From Paragorgia papillata (lineage: Eukaryota > Cnidaria > Anthozoa > Scleralcyonacea > Coralliidae), in assembly GCA_035771165.1 (NCBI GenBank), contig JAWNZC010000421.1, positions 3,051,501 to 3,115,500 on the forward strand: 64,000 nucleotides of DNA. Reading direction: 5' to 3'. Shown here in pieces: positions 42,814-62,340 of this stretch. Position 1 is the stretch's first letter; the number at the start of each line of letters is the position of its first letter. The translations under genes were made by a program, and so were the position numbers. A model generated the notes under the pieces. The model was not told the DNA's origin, did not search any database, and saw only the letters and a list, made by a program, of their open reading frames with translations.

Positions 42814-44518
42814 TGACTGCATCTGTTTCATTAACAACGCAATAAGGGTAATAATTCCATGTCCTAAATAACCCAGGTACTTCATGAAAGCCTTACCCCA
42901 ACACACACCCTAACCTAACCGAAAAATTCGTGAAGATAGGACATGGAATAAGGACGACGCCATCTTTAACATATTGCATTGCATTGTGGTCTTGCCTACT
43001 TTCTCCGAAATTTTTTAGGAACCATAATATATTTCCTAACATGACGTACTGGGTACATGAACAAGAACAAGATGGCGTCGAAAAGCGTGAGCTTTTAATA
43101 GTGCTGCGTACAAATGTCAAAAGAAATTGAACATTAAAGTCTTTGAGAAAGCAAAAATAGCTGCTAAATAGCTTGGATGGAACTTCTTAATGGTAAGATA
43201 GTTAAATAATTTTATTTCTTTTGATTTTAACCGAAATAACAAACTACAATTTCTCGGTTTCCCAAAACCTCTCCTCGGCAAACGGTTAACACAGAAAATG
43301 TTTTGGAATATATAATTTAATTTAGACTGAACGGGAAATTAATTACAACAACTCTGCTTTTAATTATTTACAATCAAAACAATAAATTTCTTAAGTTATA
43401 TCTTATTTAATTTCTAAAACCATGCTTTTGTTTTTATTTGTTTTTTTTATATTATTTGAATCAACATAAATTGCACACGCTTACATCTTCATTATCCTAG
43501 CTCTGTATTATAGTTTACAATATATTCCTTTCATTGTATATATTTATGTACTTTTTACCTTTTTTCTACTAGTGGTAAATATATTATACATACAGGAAGT
43601 TGAATTTCTGCTAAAATGCTACATAACGGTTCACTAACAAATTTTTCCAAACATTTTGACTTTTTGCCCATGGAGGTGATAAATGCGGAATACAAGGGCA
43701 CTTAAAGGGCTAAAATTGAGTGACGGGTTTGCATGCCACTATTTTGGGAAAATTATAGAGCAAAGGAGTGAAACATGTAGTTTCAAGTAGATTTTATGCA
43801 ATTTGAAAACTTCGAAAAATGTCATCTTTGCTGTCTGTCGTCTTACTGAAATTTATCTTTATAATTTATGTACAATTATATATGTTATTTAAACTGAAAT
43901 TGCAGTTTAAATACAAATAAACTAAGAAGATCTCTCTAACAAGATCTCTTAATAGCTTGCACCATCATCAGTTTGGAAGTTGTACCAGTAACTACCTTCT
44001 GTTATGGATTAAAATCACTTTTTATGGTACCTATTTTCAAGCATTGTGTACTGGTTTAAAGGTTCTAGGCAATTTGGAAGCTTATACAGTAGCAGTATAA
44101 CTACCTTCTGTTAGCTATTTTTATATTTACAATTTTCTATTCTATTTTAAAATCCCTTATTATGGTACCAACTCCCTGTGGTACTTTTTTACACAAACTT
44201 ATTTGACCATTTTGTACTGTAATAGTTTTGTATATTTATCTTCAACTGCACCCTGAAATTTTCTCATGAAAACTAGCCTTCAATCTCTAAATCGCTTTAG
44301 CCAGTAATTTTGCAGTACAGTATTCTGGAATTTTTTTATAGTATTGATGTAGGGTTTTTGCTTGGCTTAGAAAAGAAGCCTCAGTGATGTAATAACAATA
44401 GAATTTTAATAACGCTATAAGCAACAATGTTATTGCTTAGACCATGCAGATTGGCTTTAGAAATACATGTATGGGCCATTTTTCTTATGGTAGCGATCAT
44501 GCAGTGACGTTGTTTTCT

Positions 44519-44629
44519 CATAAATGACCGGAAATGAATTTTAAGAAACCGGAAGTGACGTTTTCAAAAACCCGGAAGTGACGTCATAAATGACCGGAAA
44601 TGAATTTTAAGAAACCGGAAGTGACGTCA
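44519..44629. promoter_or_regulatory. Tandem block of fused ETS-CRE sites
   Basis: A 43-bp unit, CATAAATGACCGGAAATGAA through GAAACCGGAAGTGACGT, occurs at 44519-44561 and 44585-44627. The 15-mer CCGGAAGTGACGTCA, an ETS site fused to a cAMP-response element, is present exactly at 44572-44586 and 44615-44629, with two further GGAAATG/GGAAGTG cores. Such fused sites are typical of animal core promoters. No gene start that I recognise lies next to it; the GPCR ends nearby rather than starts. Confidence 0.5.
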
Positions 44630-44787
44630 GCAGACCGTGATAAGCATGTGCCAAACTGTGTAGTTAAAACGCGAGTCATTTTGCGAATAAACCAGATAAC
44701 GGCTGGCTTAGCTACATAATAATACTCAGCATTACAATTAATTACGGCCGTGGAAATATATTAAGCTACAGTTCTCTATTCTGATCT

Positions 44788-45876
44788 TCACATTCTTGTA
44801 TCATTGCTCGGAGCAGCTGAGTTTCCGTGTAAGGCCACTCCAACGCTGGTCTCTCTGGCGAATGTGCTGTTGGTCTGTGAATCTCTTTTGGATCTCCCTC
44901 CATGCAGAAGATAGGTTACACTGACTGATTGTCGCCGTGTTCCTTCCTTTCTTGTAACAAACGACTTGAAGGCTTTGTAAAAATCGGGCCGGAAGAACGT
45001 ATAGAGTAATGGGTTGATGAATGACGTGGAATATCTGATAATGGTCAGACCATCTAATGCCCAGACTGGAAACGGATGCATGACATTACCAATGGCTTTC
45101 AGCAGGCTTACAATGAACCAGAATGACCAGGACACGGTGAACACAAGCAGAATAACAGCGAAAAGTAAAGCTGTTTTGTATTTACTCATGTAGGATGGCT
45201 GACTTAAGGGAGAACAGCGGCTGCGTAGTAACTTCAAAGCGTCGAGAATTTTGGCAAACATTCGCATGTGTGCGAAAACCATAAGCGCGAGTGGCAAAAA
45301 GAAACCGACGATGAAGACAACGATTTCATAAATGGCTTGTTTTCGAAGAAATTCTTTGGATGGTATGCTTCTGACGTTCTTGATGACTCCTATTGTCCAG
45401 CACAATGGTGTAAGCGCGGCCAGTAGTGCTACAAACCACATACCAAACACTAGCCCCAGGACTTTGCTTTGCTCAATCTTCACGCGGTGTTCCATGGGAC
45501 GTAAGATGGCGTAATACGTTTCGAAGGTAATCGCGAGGATATGATAAATGGTTGAGATACCAATGAAGCGATTGAGTGTGCCAGACGCTAAGCACAGCGG
45601 TGCTGAGAACGTTACCTCGCATGATATATTCAGAGGAATGGTAACGAGTCCTGTGGTGAGGTCTGATATGGCGAGGCTCAAGAGTAGTAACTTCCCCGCC
45701 TTTCGCAGGTTTTCCATGGTAACAAACAAGACGATGACGAGGCCATTGCTTGTTATAATAAGCGATGAGATTAGGATAAGACCAGTGTGGAATTTTATGT
45801 CGAACCTTCCTTCATACCTTGATTGAGTATTATTCTGAAGTCCCTCGCTCAAGTTGGACGCCATTGTTGTAGACAT
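44788..45876 (-). CDS. Intronless class A (rhodopsin-like) GPCR, orphan
   Basis: A 362-residue single-exon receptor with seven hydrophobic segments. Landmarks: N-glycosylation sites in the N-terminus (NLS, NNT); Asn44 in TM1; LAISDL with Asp72 in TM2; Cys95 before TM3; Trp147 in TM4; Pro195 in TM5; NPLLY at 288-292 in TM7; a Ser/Thr-rich tail. The TM3 end reads ETYYAIL, so the usual Arg of E/DRY is Thr120, and no Cys is visible in the second extracellular loop to pair with Cys95. TM6 has SWSFWF without the usual Pro. It resembles the large intronless amine/adenosine/melanocortin-like sets expanded in cnidarians; the ligand cannot be predicted. Confidence 0.93.
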   Translation of the reverse strand: MSTTMASNLSEGLQNNTQSRYEGRFDIKFHTGLILISSLIITSNGLVIVLFVTMENLRKAGKLLLLSLAISDLTTGLVTIPLNISCEVTFSAPLCLASGTLNRFIGISTIYHILAITFETYYAILRPMEHRVKIEQSKVLGLVFGMWFVALLAALTPLCWTIGVIKNVRSIPSKEFLRKQAIYEIVVFIVGFFLPLALMVFAHMRMFAKILDALKLLRSRCSPLSQPSYMSKYKTALLFAVILLVFTVSWSFWFIVSLLKAIGNVMHPFPVWALDGLTIIRYSTSFINPLLYTFFRPDFYKAFKSFVTRKEGTRRQSVSVTYLLHGGRSKRDSQTNSTFARETSVGVALHGNSAAPSNDTRM

Positions 45877-48800
45877 TTGAATGAGAATAGACTTAAACTA
45901 AGATATAAAGCTGTTTCTAGGACTCTTTATTTTATTGCTGTTGATTAGTGTTGATGTTTTTCTTGTCAATAATGTTTCTTCTTCCGTCGAGATGTTTTTT
46001 CCAAACTTCAGTCTTTTTTCGCTCCTTGTGTGAACTGGTCTTGTCGAACAAAGTTTATGAGTATATCCTCCAGTGGTCGTTGAATGTCGACAGCAAAACT
46101 GTTTGGTTACTAATGTTCTGTAACGTTAGCTGTGTTTTCTATCTCTTTATTTTCAAATCAAACGTTGTTGTTACCACTTATTGAAGAAATGAACAAATGG
46201 AACTTCTTTTACGGAATGCTGCCAACAGGTTCACTATTTATTTAAAAAAATGAAAACAACATAAGTTATTACAATTTTCTTCAGTTCTTGCCATCCAAGC
46301 TGTCGTAAGTTATTTAACCCTCTCTTGTCCGTAGGAGTCGTATACGACCCCTTTGCTATTTTACTCTGTCTATACTGACGCCAGATAATCTTACTGGTCA
46401 AGTGAGATCCTTTAGGAGGTATTGATAAGCAACTTCTTCTTAAAATATTTAATAGTAAAATTTAGCAATAAAAAAGCACGACCTCTCGATGCCATCTGGA
46501 CATCATTCTCAAGTGAACTTAAATAATTATGAATAATACAAGTTTAAATACGAGATATTAATATGAATACATAATATCTGCCATACTAGCCGGCACCTGT
46601 ACAGAGTTAGAGTTGTCCGCGTGCGTGTTTATTTTCGTACGTGCGTGCGGCGGAGGCTGCATGCGTGTATATTTTCGTGCATGCTATTTTTTTCTCAAAG
46701 GTGGCCAGGCGGTTCACACGCGGCATCAGTTAATGAGATTTGATCGGTCATCAGTTTAGCAGCTATTATTACTCTGAGAATAAACCAGACGTTTCGGTGA
46801 ATTTCGTCACAGTTGTTGTAGCAATCAACATCACCGCAGGCCAGCCTAGTGCTTGTCTAGTTACACTCTAGCACCTACTATGCAGGCTAACTGCTAATGC
46901 AAGCAGTTTGGCAGCAAAATCCAAAAATAAATATTTCCTGCTAAACTAAATTAACGATTTCCTGCCTGATAGAATTTTTCAATTTTATAAGTTGTGATAC
47001 CACCAGACTTGCGAGTTTGTATCTCAAAACCATAATTTATCTGAATGTGGTATATATACATACTTTGAAATAGCGAACTTTTTCAATTGAATACTACGTA
47101 ATACAAGTACTAGCGTCAAAAATCGAAATGCTGAAACAGTTGAATAAGATAAAAGCAGCTTGCATTCTTGCAAATGCACAATGACAGCTTCAGCCTGCAA
47201 CAGCAACACTATACTGAAATGATAAATATTTCATTGTTTTCTAGAACAAATCGTGGTCATGTAATAAACCCTCAAAACACTTTCGAATTGTTTACAAATC
47301 GCCGCTGGGTTTGACAAGAATATAGAAAGACGAGTCATCGAATATGAGACTTGATATTCGATCAAAAGTGATGCCCATCAAAATTGTGTGATTGTGTGAC
47401 CGTGACGCTTTTCGATTTTTTGAAGAATAGGAAATTTATCTTTAAACTTTGACTTGGATTAAAAAAACTGACAAATATTTCATGCGAGATACAAACAATT
47501 TCCTGCGAACAACTTTTACAAAAAATTTCCTGGCAGCGGCGCTGCCGGCGCTGCCGGACATTTTCCAGCACTGCATTTCGCTGTGAATTGCTTAAACCAG
47601 AACGCGCCAGCCCACTTCCATGAATACGTATATAAAAAAATTACCTCGCTACTCGAAACAAGTAACTCTTAATGGCAGAAATATTTAGTTTTTGTGCCAG
47701 AACATTCAATTCGTATTCCTAAACATTGCCAAAAAATATGCATATATCTTTACATTTTGACTTGTTTGGCAATAAACTTCTAGAACATATCTACTGCAGA
47801 AATAACCAGATTAGGATGGCATATTTTATGGCGTATATTAATTATTGCGAAACTTGTCAATTAAGATTTCATTAAAGCTTATTTACTTGTGGAAATAAAA
47901 GGAAAAACTTAATTAACATAAGTTATTTTTGAAACACAATTGAATTAAAAAAATATCTTGAACATGACAACATTAAAAGACAGTTGATAAGTAGCTGGGT
48001 GAAGATGTTTTAAAAGTTATGAAGGCTGTGCTGTAAAGAAATATATTTTGTTGCACTTTTAGGATATTATTCCGTTGCGGCTCTGATTAGAATTATCAGC
48101 AGCAGCAACGTCGAATTTACTACGTAATGCAAATGTTTCCAATTTTATATCCCAGCACTGACTTTTTGGAAAATCAAAAAATCTGACTGTTTTACTTTAA
48201 AAAAAATCTTAATTTTTTAAGCAGATAGTACATTTGCTCAATGATTTTCAATAATCTAGGGTCAAGCTAAATCGTTTTCTGTATACTTGCCCCAGAACAT
48301 TAAATTCTTAGGCTTCGTACTTGTAAATATTACCAAAAAGTATGAATTTTGTTACGTTTTTATGACCTATTGACTCGACTACTTTCATTTAATTTTCATC
48401 AGTGTATTAATTATTGCGGAAACAACAAAAATAAGCTTAAGTAAACATAAATTATTTATTACAAGATTTGACAAGTGTCAACTAACGATTTCATTACAGC
48501 TTATTTACTTATGGAAGCAGGACTCATGTTAGATAATATTACACATTATTATATACTAATACTGAATTAAATATACTATACTATTATACTGCATATATGT
48601 ACTATATTCATTAAGATTGATGGCGGTATTTGACACACCATCTTCATGAAAGTTACGGTAAATATTGCGTAGAAACGTCTATATCGAGACTCAACCGAAA
48701 CCAGCACTGTATAGTTTTGAAAAATGCAGTTCTTGCAATTGCTTTGTAACTTCGAAATACCGCGCCAAACGCTAGACCCATAGAAATTACATTTTTTTTG

Positions 48801-49177
48801 CAACTCTTTCTTTTTTAGTTTTAATAGATCGCAAGAAGATTTTCTTTCAAGTATTCAGCTTGTAAATTCTTCTACATTAATTTTATCAGTAGATTATTTG
48901 TTGCCACTTTTGATTCGCCGATCCCGCTTCATAGGAATGGCCTCTTATTTAATTCTTCGACTTCTGTTTTGACGAGTCCAAGTATTGACTAGAGCGAGCA
49001 CAGAGTTCTCAATAGTGACTTTATTTATTCAGGGTATAACATCTGACAGTCTTTTGATACTGATAACACTATGGCATTCATCCTTTGATGGAACTAGTTG
49101 GTGTAGAATTAACTGCATGGGGGAACTATGGTGTTGATTTTGCGGAGGGAGGAAACCCGGGGAAACCTGCTGAAATA

Positions 49178-49669
49178 CAGAGTTGGAAAAAGTATTCAAC
49201 CTTCCTCCGGATGGATTTTTAAGTTAGATAACCTTGACTTCCTCAAAATATATAGCGAGAATTTTGTGTTTTACAACGTTCATAAATACTGCGTGACTTT
49301 TACAGTACCTTGGTTTTCTAGGTTTTCCTAAGTAAGCTTTGGCATGCTACAATAGCTACTAATAACTGACCGCTGCTGACTGATAGCCTGCCAACTACCC
49401 TCGACTGCTGCGAAGATACAGACATCATAGCAGACATCAGCGTACATGTCTCACACATGTAACTGCTACCACTGCCAGTGCTGCATAATTGTTGGTTAGC
49501 CAATGTTTTGCTGCAAATCACATTTCTTCTCGACACCTTGCTTGATCAATTGTAACTTTCTCAGATTACCGAATGTGTTGTTTCACGTGTTTTCACTTTA
49601 AACCTTCCTCACTAAAGTAAACCTTCCTCCGGGTGGTACCCGCATACCCGCAGCTTTTTTCCAACTCTG
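49178..49669. mobile_element. hAT-type element, 492 bp, perfect 8-bp duplication
   Basis: Ends CAGAGTTGGAAAAA and TTTTTTCCAACTCTG. Target duplications CTGAAATA at 49170-49177 and 49670-49677 are identical. An internal AACCTTCCTCCGG block is present at both ends. No transposase is encoded. Removing it restores a continuous flanking sequence. Confidence 0.88.
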
Positions 49670-50237
49670 CTGAAATACCCTCGAGGCACAGGCGAGAAGC
49701 AACAACTTTACTCACTTGAAGCTAAGGTGCTGACCCCATCCAAATACTATAACCCCATTCAACCCGGTTTAACTTGAGCAGTGAAAGCAGCGCGCTAATA
49801 GTTTGTGCCACCCATGTCTCCACAACACTGATCTATACTACTAAATATTTTAAACACTTACTTTAGACATTTTAAATATATTTTAATCCACTGTAGGCCC
49901 TTGAAGTTGTCTTCAGGCTATATTGGGTTTGTACAATAAAGTACACACACGTGTGCATCGGGTGATTAAAATTGAAAACTAATTGTTCTCAGCTTCACAA
50001 CGCTAATCAATCATGTGACACTCGTGTGAAGAACTCTTCTAAATATTTATTTTCCGGTTCTCCTCGTTGCCGCCAAAGCTAATTTCAAAACCGAAGTCCT
50101 TTGTGATTAAGCTGATAAACTATTGGGCTATGGGTTTATTAATTAATTATGTATACATGAAATTAATAAAGATAAGATTATAGGATAAAACCTGCAGATT
50201 GATTTTGGGTTAAGCGTTTAAGAACATTGATTTTGAT

Positions 50238-50517
50238 CATAGTCAATCGAGATATGGTCTGGAAACTCGGCTAAAGTTTTTGTTCGCCTTTATGCAGTTT
50301 TGTGCACGGTCACTGAACACATTGTATTTTAGTATTATGAACGAATTGTCCAATAGCAACGTTTCAGTTCAATCACTCAACCGTGCTATTTAAATATTAA
50401 TAAACCTAAAACAAAGGATGTGCACGGTGTAAGGTACGCGGTTCAACATAAAATCCCAGCTCATTATAGGCGCTTTGAGGTTTGCCGAGTTTCCAGACCA
50501 TATATCGATTGACTATG
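50238..50517. mobile_element. CATAGTCAATC palindromic element, copy 2
   Basis: Ends CATAGTCAATCGAGATATGG and CCATATATCGATTGACTATG. Flanked by the 7-bp direct repeat TTTTGAT (50231-50237, 50518-50524). Interior contains AACCGTGCTATTTAAATATT and GGATGTGCACGGTGTAAGG. 280 bp, noncoding. Confidence 0.88.
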
Positions 50518-51249
50518 TTTTGATTCCGCGGATTAGCGATCAAGATTTCATGACGTATTCATAAACTTTATTCATCTGTCATCATCTTAAAGACTCTGTA
50601 GTGTATTTTCAGTCTGTGTTTACGAAATATATAAACATACGACTATATACGAAATAGCTCTTTAGCCAGTTCCATTTCAAGCTCTGAAGCACAACGCTTT
50701 GATAAACTAGTCTTCAATAAGAGCTAATCGGAATATCAAACACTATTGTCTTCTTGCATGTTTGGCAAAGTAAATGGAATTTGTAAACATCTGTTTTTCT
50801 TTTCCAAGTGCAATTGCTCAAACTGTTTGTTACACCTTTCCTTTCCCAAATAGCTTGAATAGAGCGATATGACAATTTAATTGTTGCTTCTTCATTCATG
50901 CCAAATTAGCATTCTTTTTTTATAAAGAAAGACAGCTTACCGTCGTCGTGCAGCTGTCGTTGTTCCCACCATGAGTTGTCTTTGTTTTATCACTATGCTA
51001 TCTTTTGGCAGCAAATATAAAAGAAATTTCATTGTACTCATGTCTGAATGCTTCTTCCTAGGACAGCGCGCTAGATGCGGTGGTTTATATGTATTTATAT
51101 ATTCTTACACACTCTTTTTTTCAATTGAAATCAATATAAATAGTAATATTTAAATTTATTTTTTGCTTTATATATGATTAAGGATATCAATTTTTATTTA
51201 TTTATTTATTTAGTTAGTGTTTTTTCCCTTTTTAAATCGTCATTCAACT

Positions 51250-51570
51250 CATAGTCAATCTAGATATGGTCTGGAAACACAGCTAAAGTCTTTGGTCTAT
51301 CTTTTTGTTCGCCTTTATGCATTTTTGTGCGCCTTTATGCATTTTTGTGCACGGTGCGCGGTCCCTGAACACATTGTATTTTAGTATTATGAACGAATTG
51401 TCTAATAGCAACGTTTCAGTTCAATCACTCAACCGTGCTATTTAAATATTAATAAACCTAAAACAAAGGATGTGCACGGTGTAAGGTACGGTTCAACATA
51501 AAATCCCAGCTCATTATAGGCGCTTTGACGTTTGCCGAGTTTCCAGACCATATATCGATTGACTATGTTC
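51250..51570. mobile_element. CATAGTCAATC palindromic element, copy 3
   Basis: Same ends and interior as 50238-50517, with an internal duplication of GCCTTTATGCATTTTTGTGC. Flanked by TTCAACT on both sides (51243-51249, 51571-51577). Confidence 0.88.
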
Positions 51571-53995
51571 AACTACGTGATAATAGGGTAGCAATTCTTG
51601 TTTGCACTCCTGATTTCTTCACATAGAAATTACTAAAATTGTTTATCTATATATATGTATCATCAGACCATAATTTTTTTTTTGAGTCCGTTGTCTCAGA
51701 TTGCGAACTGCTATATATATATATATACTCACACTGCAAAACCTCAAGATAAATTCTTTTAGTTTTAAGGTATTTTGTCGTGTTTTAAATGCAGTATAAT
51801 ATTGTTAATACTTAATATTACCTTGCAGACGAGACAAGAACATTTTAAAATATAATTATCCTTTTTTTTAAACATTTTTTTTTTTTGAAAAAAAAGTTTT
51901 CATTGTGCCAGTTCATTGAAAGATGGCGCACAGCGGTATTGAAACTTTCCGAGCTCCGCGTCAATGCATGCTCTTGCTTTATAGTTTCGTCCGCATGGTG
52001 CTCATCATTTTGTGTTTAGTTAATTTCTGTTTTAGTGTAACGTGAGAATTTATTTTCATTTTCCTAATTTTTCTTCAAAACAAATCTTTCATCTAATTCG
52101 TCCGCCGTACGGTTAGTCGACGCAGAATGAAGCCAGACACCGCCGCGCCCTGCATGCCTAAATCTTTACAGTTTATCAAACCAGACTGCAAACGAACAAA
52201 ATATAGCGTAAAAATATTAAGATATATACTAGCTCGGATATGGGCAGCCTTCAGTAGTGGAGGCCCACCCTGCCTTAGAATACTAAAAAGCTGACAAGAC
52301 ATATTTACAGTCATCCATAAAGTATGTTTTTCAAGTACATTTTTCCTTACAAAAAAGTATGTGGAGGCCCCCTGGTTGTGGAGGCCCCTGGGCAACTGCC
52401 CGGATATGAAACTAAATGTGAAAATAGTTTTAGTCGTGTTATTCAGAAAAATATCTGAGTTACAATGGGGAACCGACTATCCCGTATATCTGCATGATGG
52501 CCGACGAGACGCTCAAACCCAGCTCGAGCTACTGGGGGCTCAGTCCTGCAGACTACAATAGCTGGTCTAGTTTAGTTCGTTTTAGGACTTTCTTACTATA
52601 GTATTCAGAGGCGTAGATATAGCTGTAGTATAGAACCGATACGGTGTAAAGTGTTATGCTGGTCACTGCCTTCATAATCCCGTCATCTGTAATTCATTGA
52701 CCATCGAGGGGCAATATACTGGTTTAACAGCGCCTATAACGTTCTTCAAAAAGCTGTTGAAAACGTTCCGATTTAATGCCTGCAATTGAGACGACATTTG
52801 AACTGTTATAAGCTCACAAAATGAAGTACCGAGCTAGGCTCACCAAGGATTATAACTGATTTACATCGCTGGCTCTTTAACAGCAGCAGTTCTTAAACCA
52901 AGTGACTTAAAAGTAGAGATACTTAACCTTTAATACCAACACTTGTAACGGCAGTCAATTAATAACCCAACCTATAGAACCATAAGAAGGCCAATATTCT
53001 TTCGTCTGTAAAGACAACCTTTTTTGAAAAGTGTTTAAAACTTTGGTTATTGCTGACTCCTGTATTTGGAACGGATCCATTTGTCGGGGAACCCAACGCC
53101 TTATATATTTTTAATTTGCCATTAATTCATTCCGCAAGGTTTTACTCTCTTGATTAAATACTTGTTCAAATAATGATCGTAAAATATATACCGCTCCAGC
53201 AAATTGTTCTTCTATGAAGTGCACTTTATAAATCTATAGCATTTTCACTTACCAATTTATAAAAGTTTTCTTTTCAGTTCAAGTTTTCTGCTCGTATATA
53301 TAGCCACCGATTTGCGCGTCAGTTTATCGATTAGACTGACCTGATAACAAACATCTGTGCGCTGTGCTTCAAAATGATTGACCCACGCTCTTTCAGCTGT
53401 AGTTTGTCAACTGCAGTGCAGATTGTGCGTCGGTTCCTTTTCTGAAGCAAACATGCGGGCAGGTGTACGACTATATTGAGCTAAAATCAATTTTTAGACA
53501 TACGTCATTCAAATCTGATTAAATCTTTATCTTCTTTTGTTCCAGTCTATAAACTCAAACTTAATGAACATTTCATTTCATTAACCACTCTCGTATAATT
53601 TGTTTCGCAACTGCAAAGTGATTGGCTGGCAAATGACCATTAGCAAAACCCATGCAATTACAGTACTGACAAGAAAATAGAATTGCGTTTACTTTATAAC
53701 AAAGCGTTATTTTCTGTCGACGTATTTCTTTTCGTCTTAATGCATTCTGCATTTTGCCTGAAGCATACCTAGATCTCTACCTCGCCACGCAATTGGCCTC
53801 TGCGTCTACAGATAAGCCTCTTCTTCAAAATCTACAATTTTGAAAAAAATAAATAAATCTGCTTTGATTTACAGAAACAATGCATGGGAAAACTTTTAGG
53901 TATTATAATTGTATTTGATATTAATAGTGCGTGTGTCAGTGCCATATTAAAACATCTGGATATAGGCCGTGCATAAAACCTAGGTAAATGTATAG

Positions 53996-54278
53996 TAAAG
54001 CTTTTCCAGTCATGGCAGAATCTGGCTCTCAGTTCTCTCCTTCGCAGAGGTTCCGTAAGAATTCTGAGGCTGAGAAGAAACGGTTTCTTCCTCAGCTCAG
54101 CCTCAGAATCTTCACGGAAACCTCTGCAGAGGAGAGAGGGCTCTCAGTGAGCTGCGAGTTTGCATCTAATTAAAAATAACTCACAGCCAAAAACAAAATA
54201 AGCGCTGTGAGCTATTTTTAATCAGACTGAAAACAATGCTCATGCACAGCGAGCTGCCATGGCTGGAAAAAGCGCTTA
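53996..54278. mobile_element. Compound foldback with two internal palindromes
   Basis: Outer ends AAAGCTTTTCCAGTCATGGC and GCCATGGCTGGAAAAAGCGC. Inside, GGTTCCGTAAGAATTCTGAG pairs with CTCAGAATCTTCACGGAAAC, and AATTAAAAATAACTCACAGC pairs with GCTGTGAGCTATTTTTAAT. Confidence 0.8.
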
Positions 54279-54591
54279 ACCCTTTCCTGTATGACTTTCT
54301 AAGACGTCTCTCTTCGACAAGTAAAATCGTCTGGCGTTAGACAAAGTAAAATAAAAAGAGGTTGCTCCACTACAACAACGCGCAAGGAAGTGTTAAGCTA
54401 TACAATACTAAGAGAGCTCGTTGAAATATAACTGAGGTGTCCAAGTCTGACAATGTTTTTCGGTTTAATCCAACAACAGCACTCGAAAACGAAGTCGCCG
54501 TCACAGCAATATCCCGCGGTCGCCATGTGTGATGTAGCCACAGGAGGACTTCTCGTCCAATCAGAAGGCTAGAAAAACGGGCTAATTATAT

Positions 54592-54592
54592 A

Positions 54593-54684
<92 letters not shown>
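54592..54684. repeat. (AT)n microsatellite, about 90 bp
   Basis: A nearly uninterrupted dinucleotide run, starting with ATATATCTATATAT and continuing as pure AT. Confidence 0.97.
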
Positions 54685-54687
<3 letters not shown>

Positions 54688-54897
54688 ATAGCTTCGTCAT
54701 CTCATCACTGCAGGCAGCCATATTGTACTAAAAATTATGTTTAGTTTAGATCAGATCTCTATGAACTTATTATTTCAGCCAGTAGTTCCACAACTCTTTC
54801 TTTTTAATAAATATTTTCTATCTTGCTGTGCTAGCTGTCGTAAATTGTTAAACAACCGTAAGATTGTGAGCGTAAACAACCTTGGTCTGCCATCTGA

Positions 54898-54972
54898 GTT
54901 CCAGTGGCTCAATGGTTAGAGCGTCTTGCTAGCATTCGGAAGATTGGTGGGTTTGAGTCTCGTCTGGAGTTC
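54898..54972 (+). other. tRNA-like SINE head or tRNA pseudogene
   Basis: Box A-like TGGCTCAATGG at 54905-54915 and box B-like GGGTTTGAGTC at 54949-54959 are spaced as in a tRNA. TCCAG and CTGGA can pair as a partial acceptor stem. The anticodon arm does not fold well and box B departs from GGTTCGANTCC, so a functional tRNA is unlikely. Confidence 0.5.
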
Positions 54973-55177
54973 AGAGATTTTCTGACTATTAACATCTAGC
55001 GACAGCTTGTACAACAAAAATATATTCGACATAGAGACAAAATTTCATAAATGTAAGATATCTAACTCGACAAAGTCACTATATAATCATCCTTTTTTCC
55101 CATGCCTTATATTCATTGCAGGAAGTGCTAACATTTTGTTATCACGCCGGGAAAGCATTCTCTCCATACGTCAACGT

Positions 55178-62340
<7,163 letters not shown>

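Larger units (their letters stand above)
41945..44787. other. Intergenic region, RBM8A to GPCR
   Basis: It carries a hAT MITE (42236-42548), a foldback (42571-42813), a smaller inverted repeat (42955-43082, GACGCCATCTT paired with AAGATGGCGTC) and a tandem block rich in ETS and CRE motifs (44519-44629). Between about 43140 and 44500 I see only AT-rich sequence without genes or repeats. Confidence 0.65.
45877..55177. other. Long gene-poor interval
   Basis: About 9.3 kb with no supported coding region; the short open frames here show no family resemblance. Contents: a CATTCCTGCC-type repeat (46316-46420), a hAT element (49178-49669), two palindromic elements (50238-50517, 51250-51570), a decayed GGAGGCCC-type fragment (52225-52420), a compound foldback (53996-54278), an (AT)n tract (54592-54684) and a tRNA-like SINE head (54898-54972). 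The rest is AT-rich and appears unique. The GPCR promoter must lie just above 45877. Confidence 0.6.

Noticed and set aside
52093..52561. A 100-residue minus-strand frame and a decayed transposon end (GGAGGCCC and GGGCAACTGCCC blocks)
   Set aside because: The frame has no family resemblance. The repeat-like blocks do not form clear terminal inverted repeats or target duplications, so I did not call an element.
54898..54972. A functional tRNA gene
   Set aside because: A and B boxes are present, but box B is off-consensus and the anticodon stem does not fold; more likely a SINE head.
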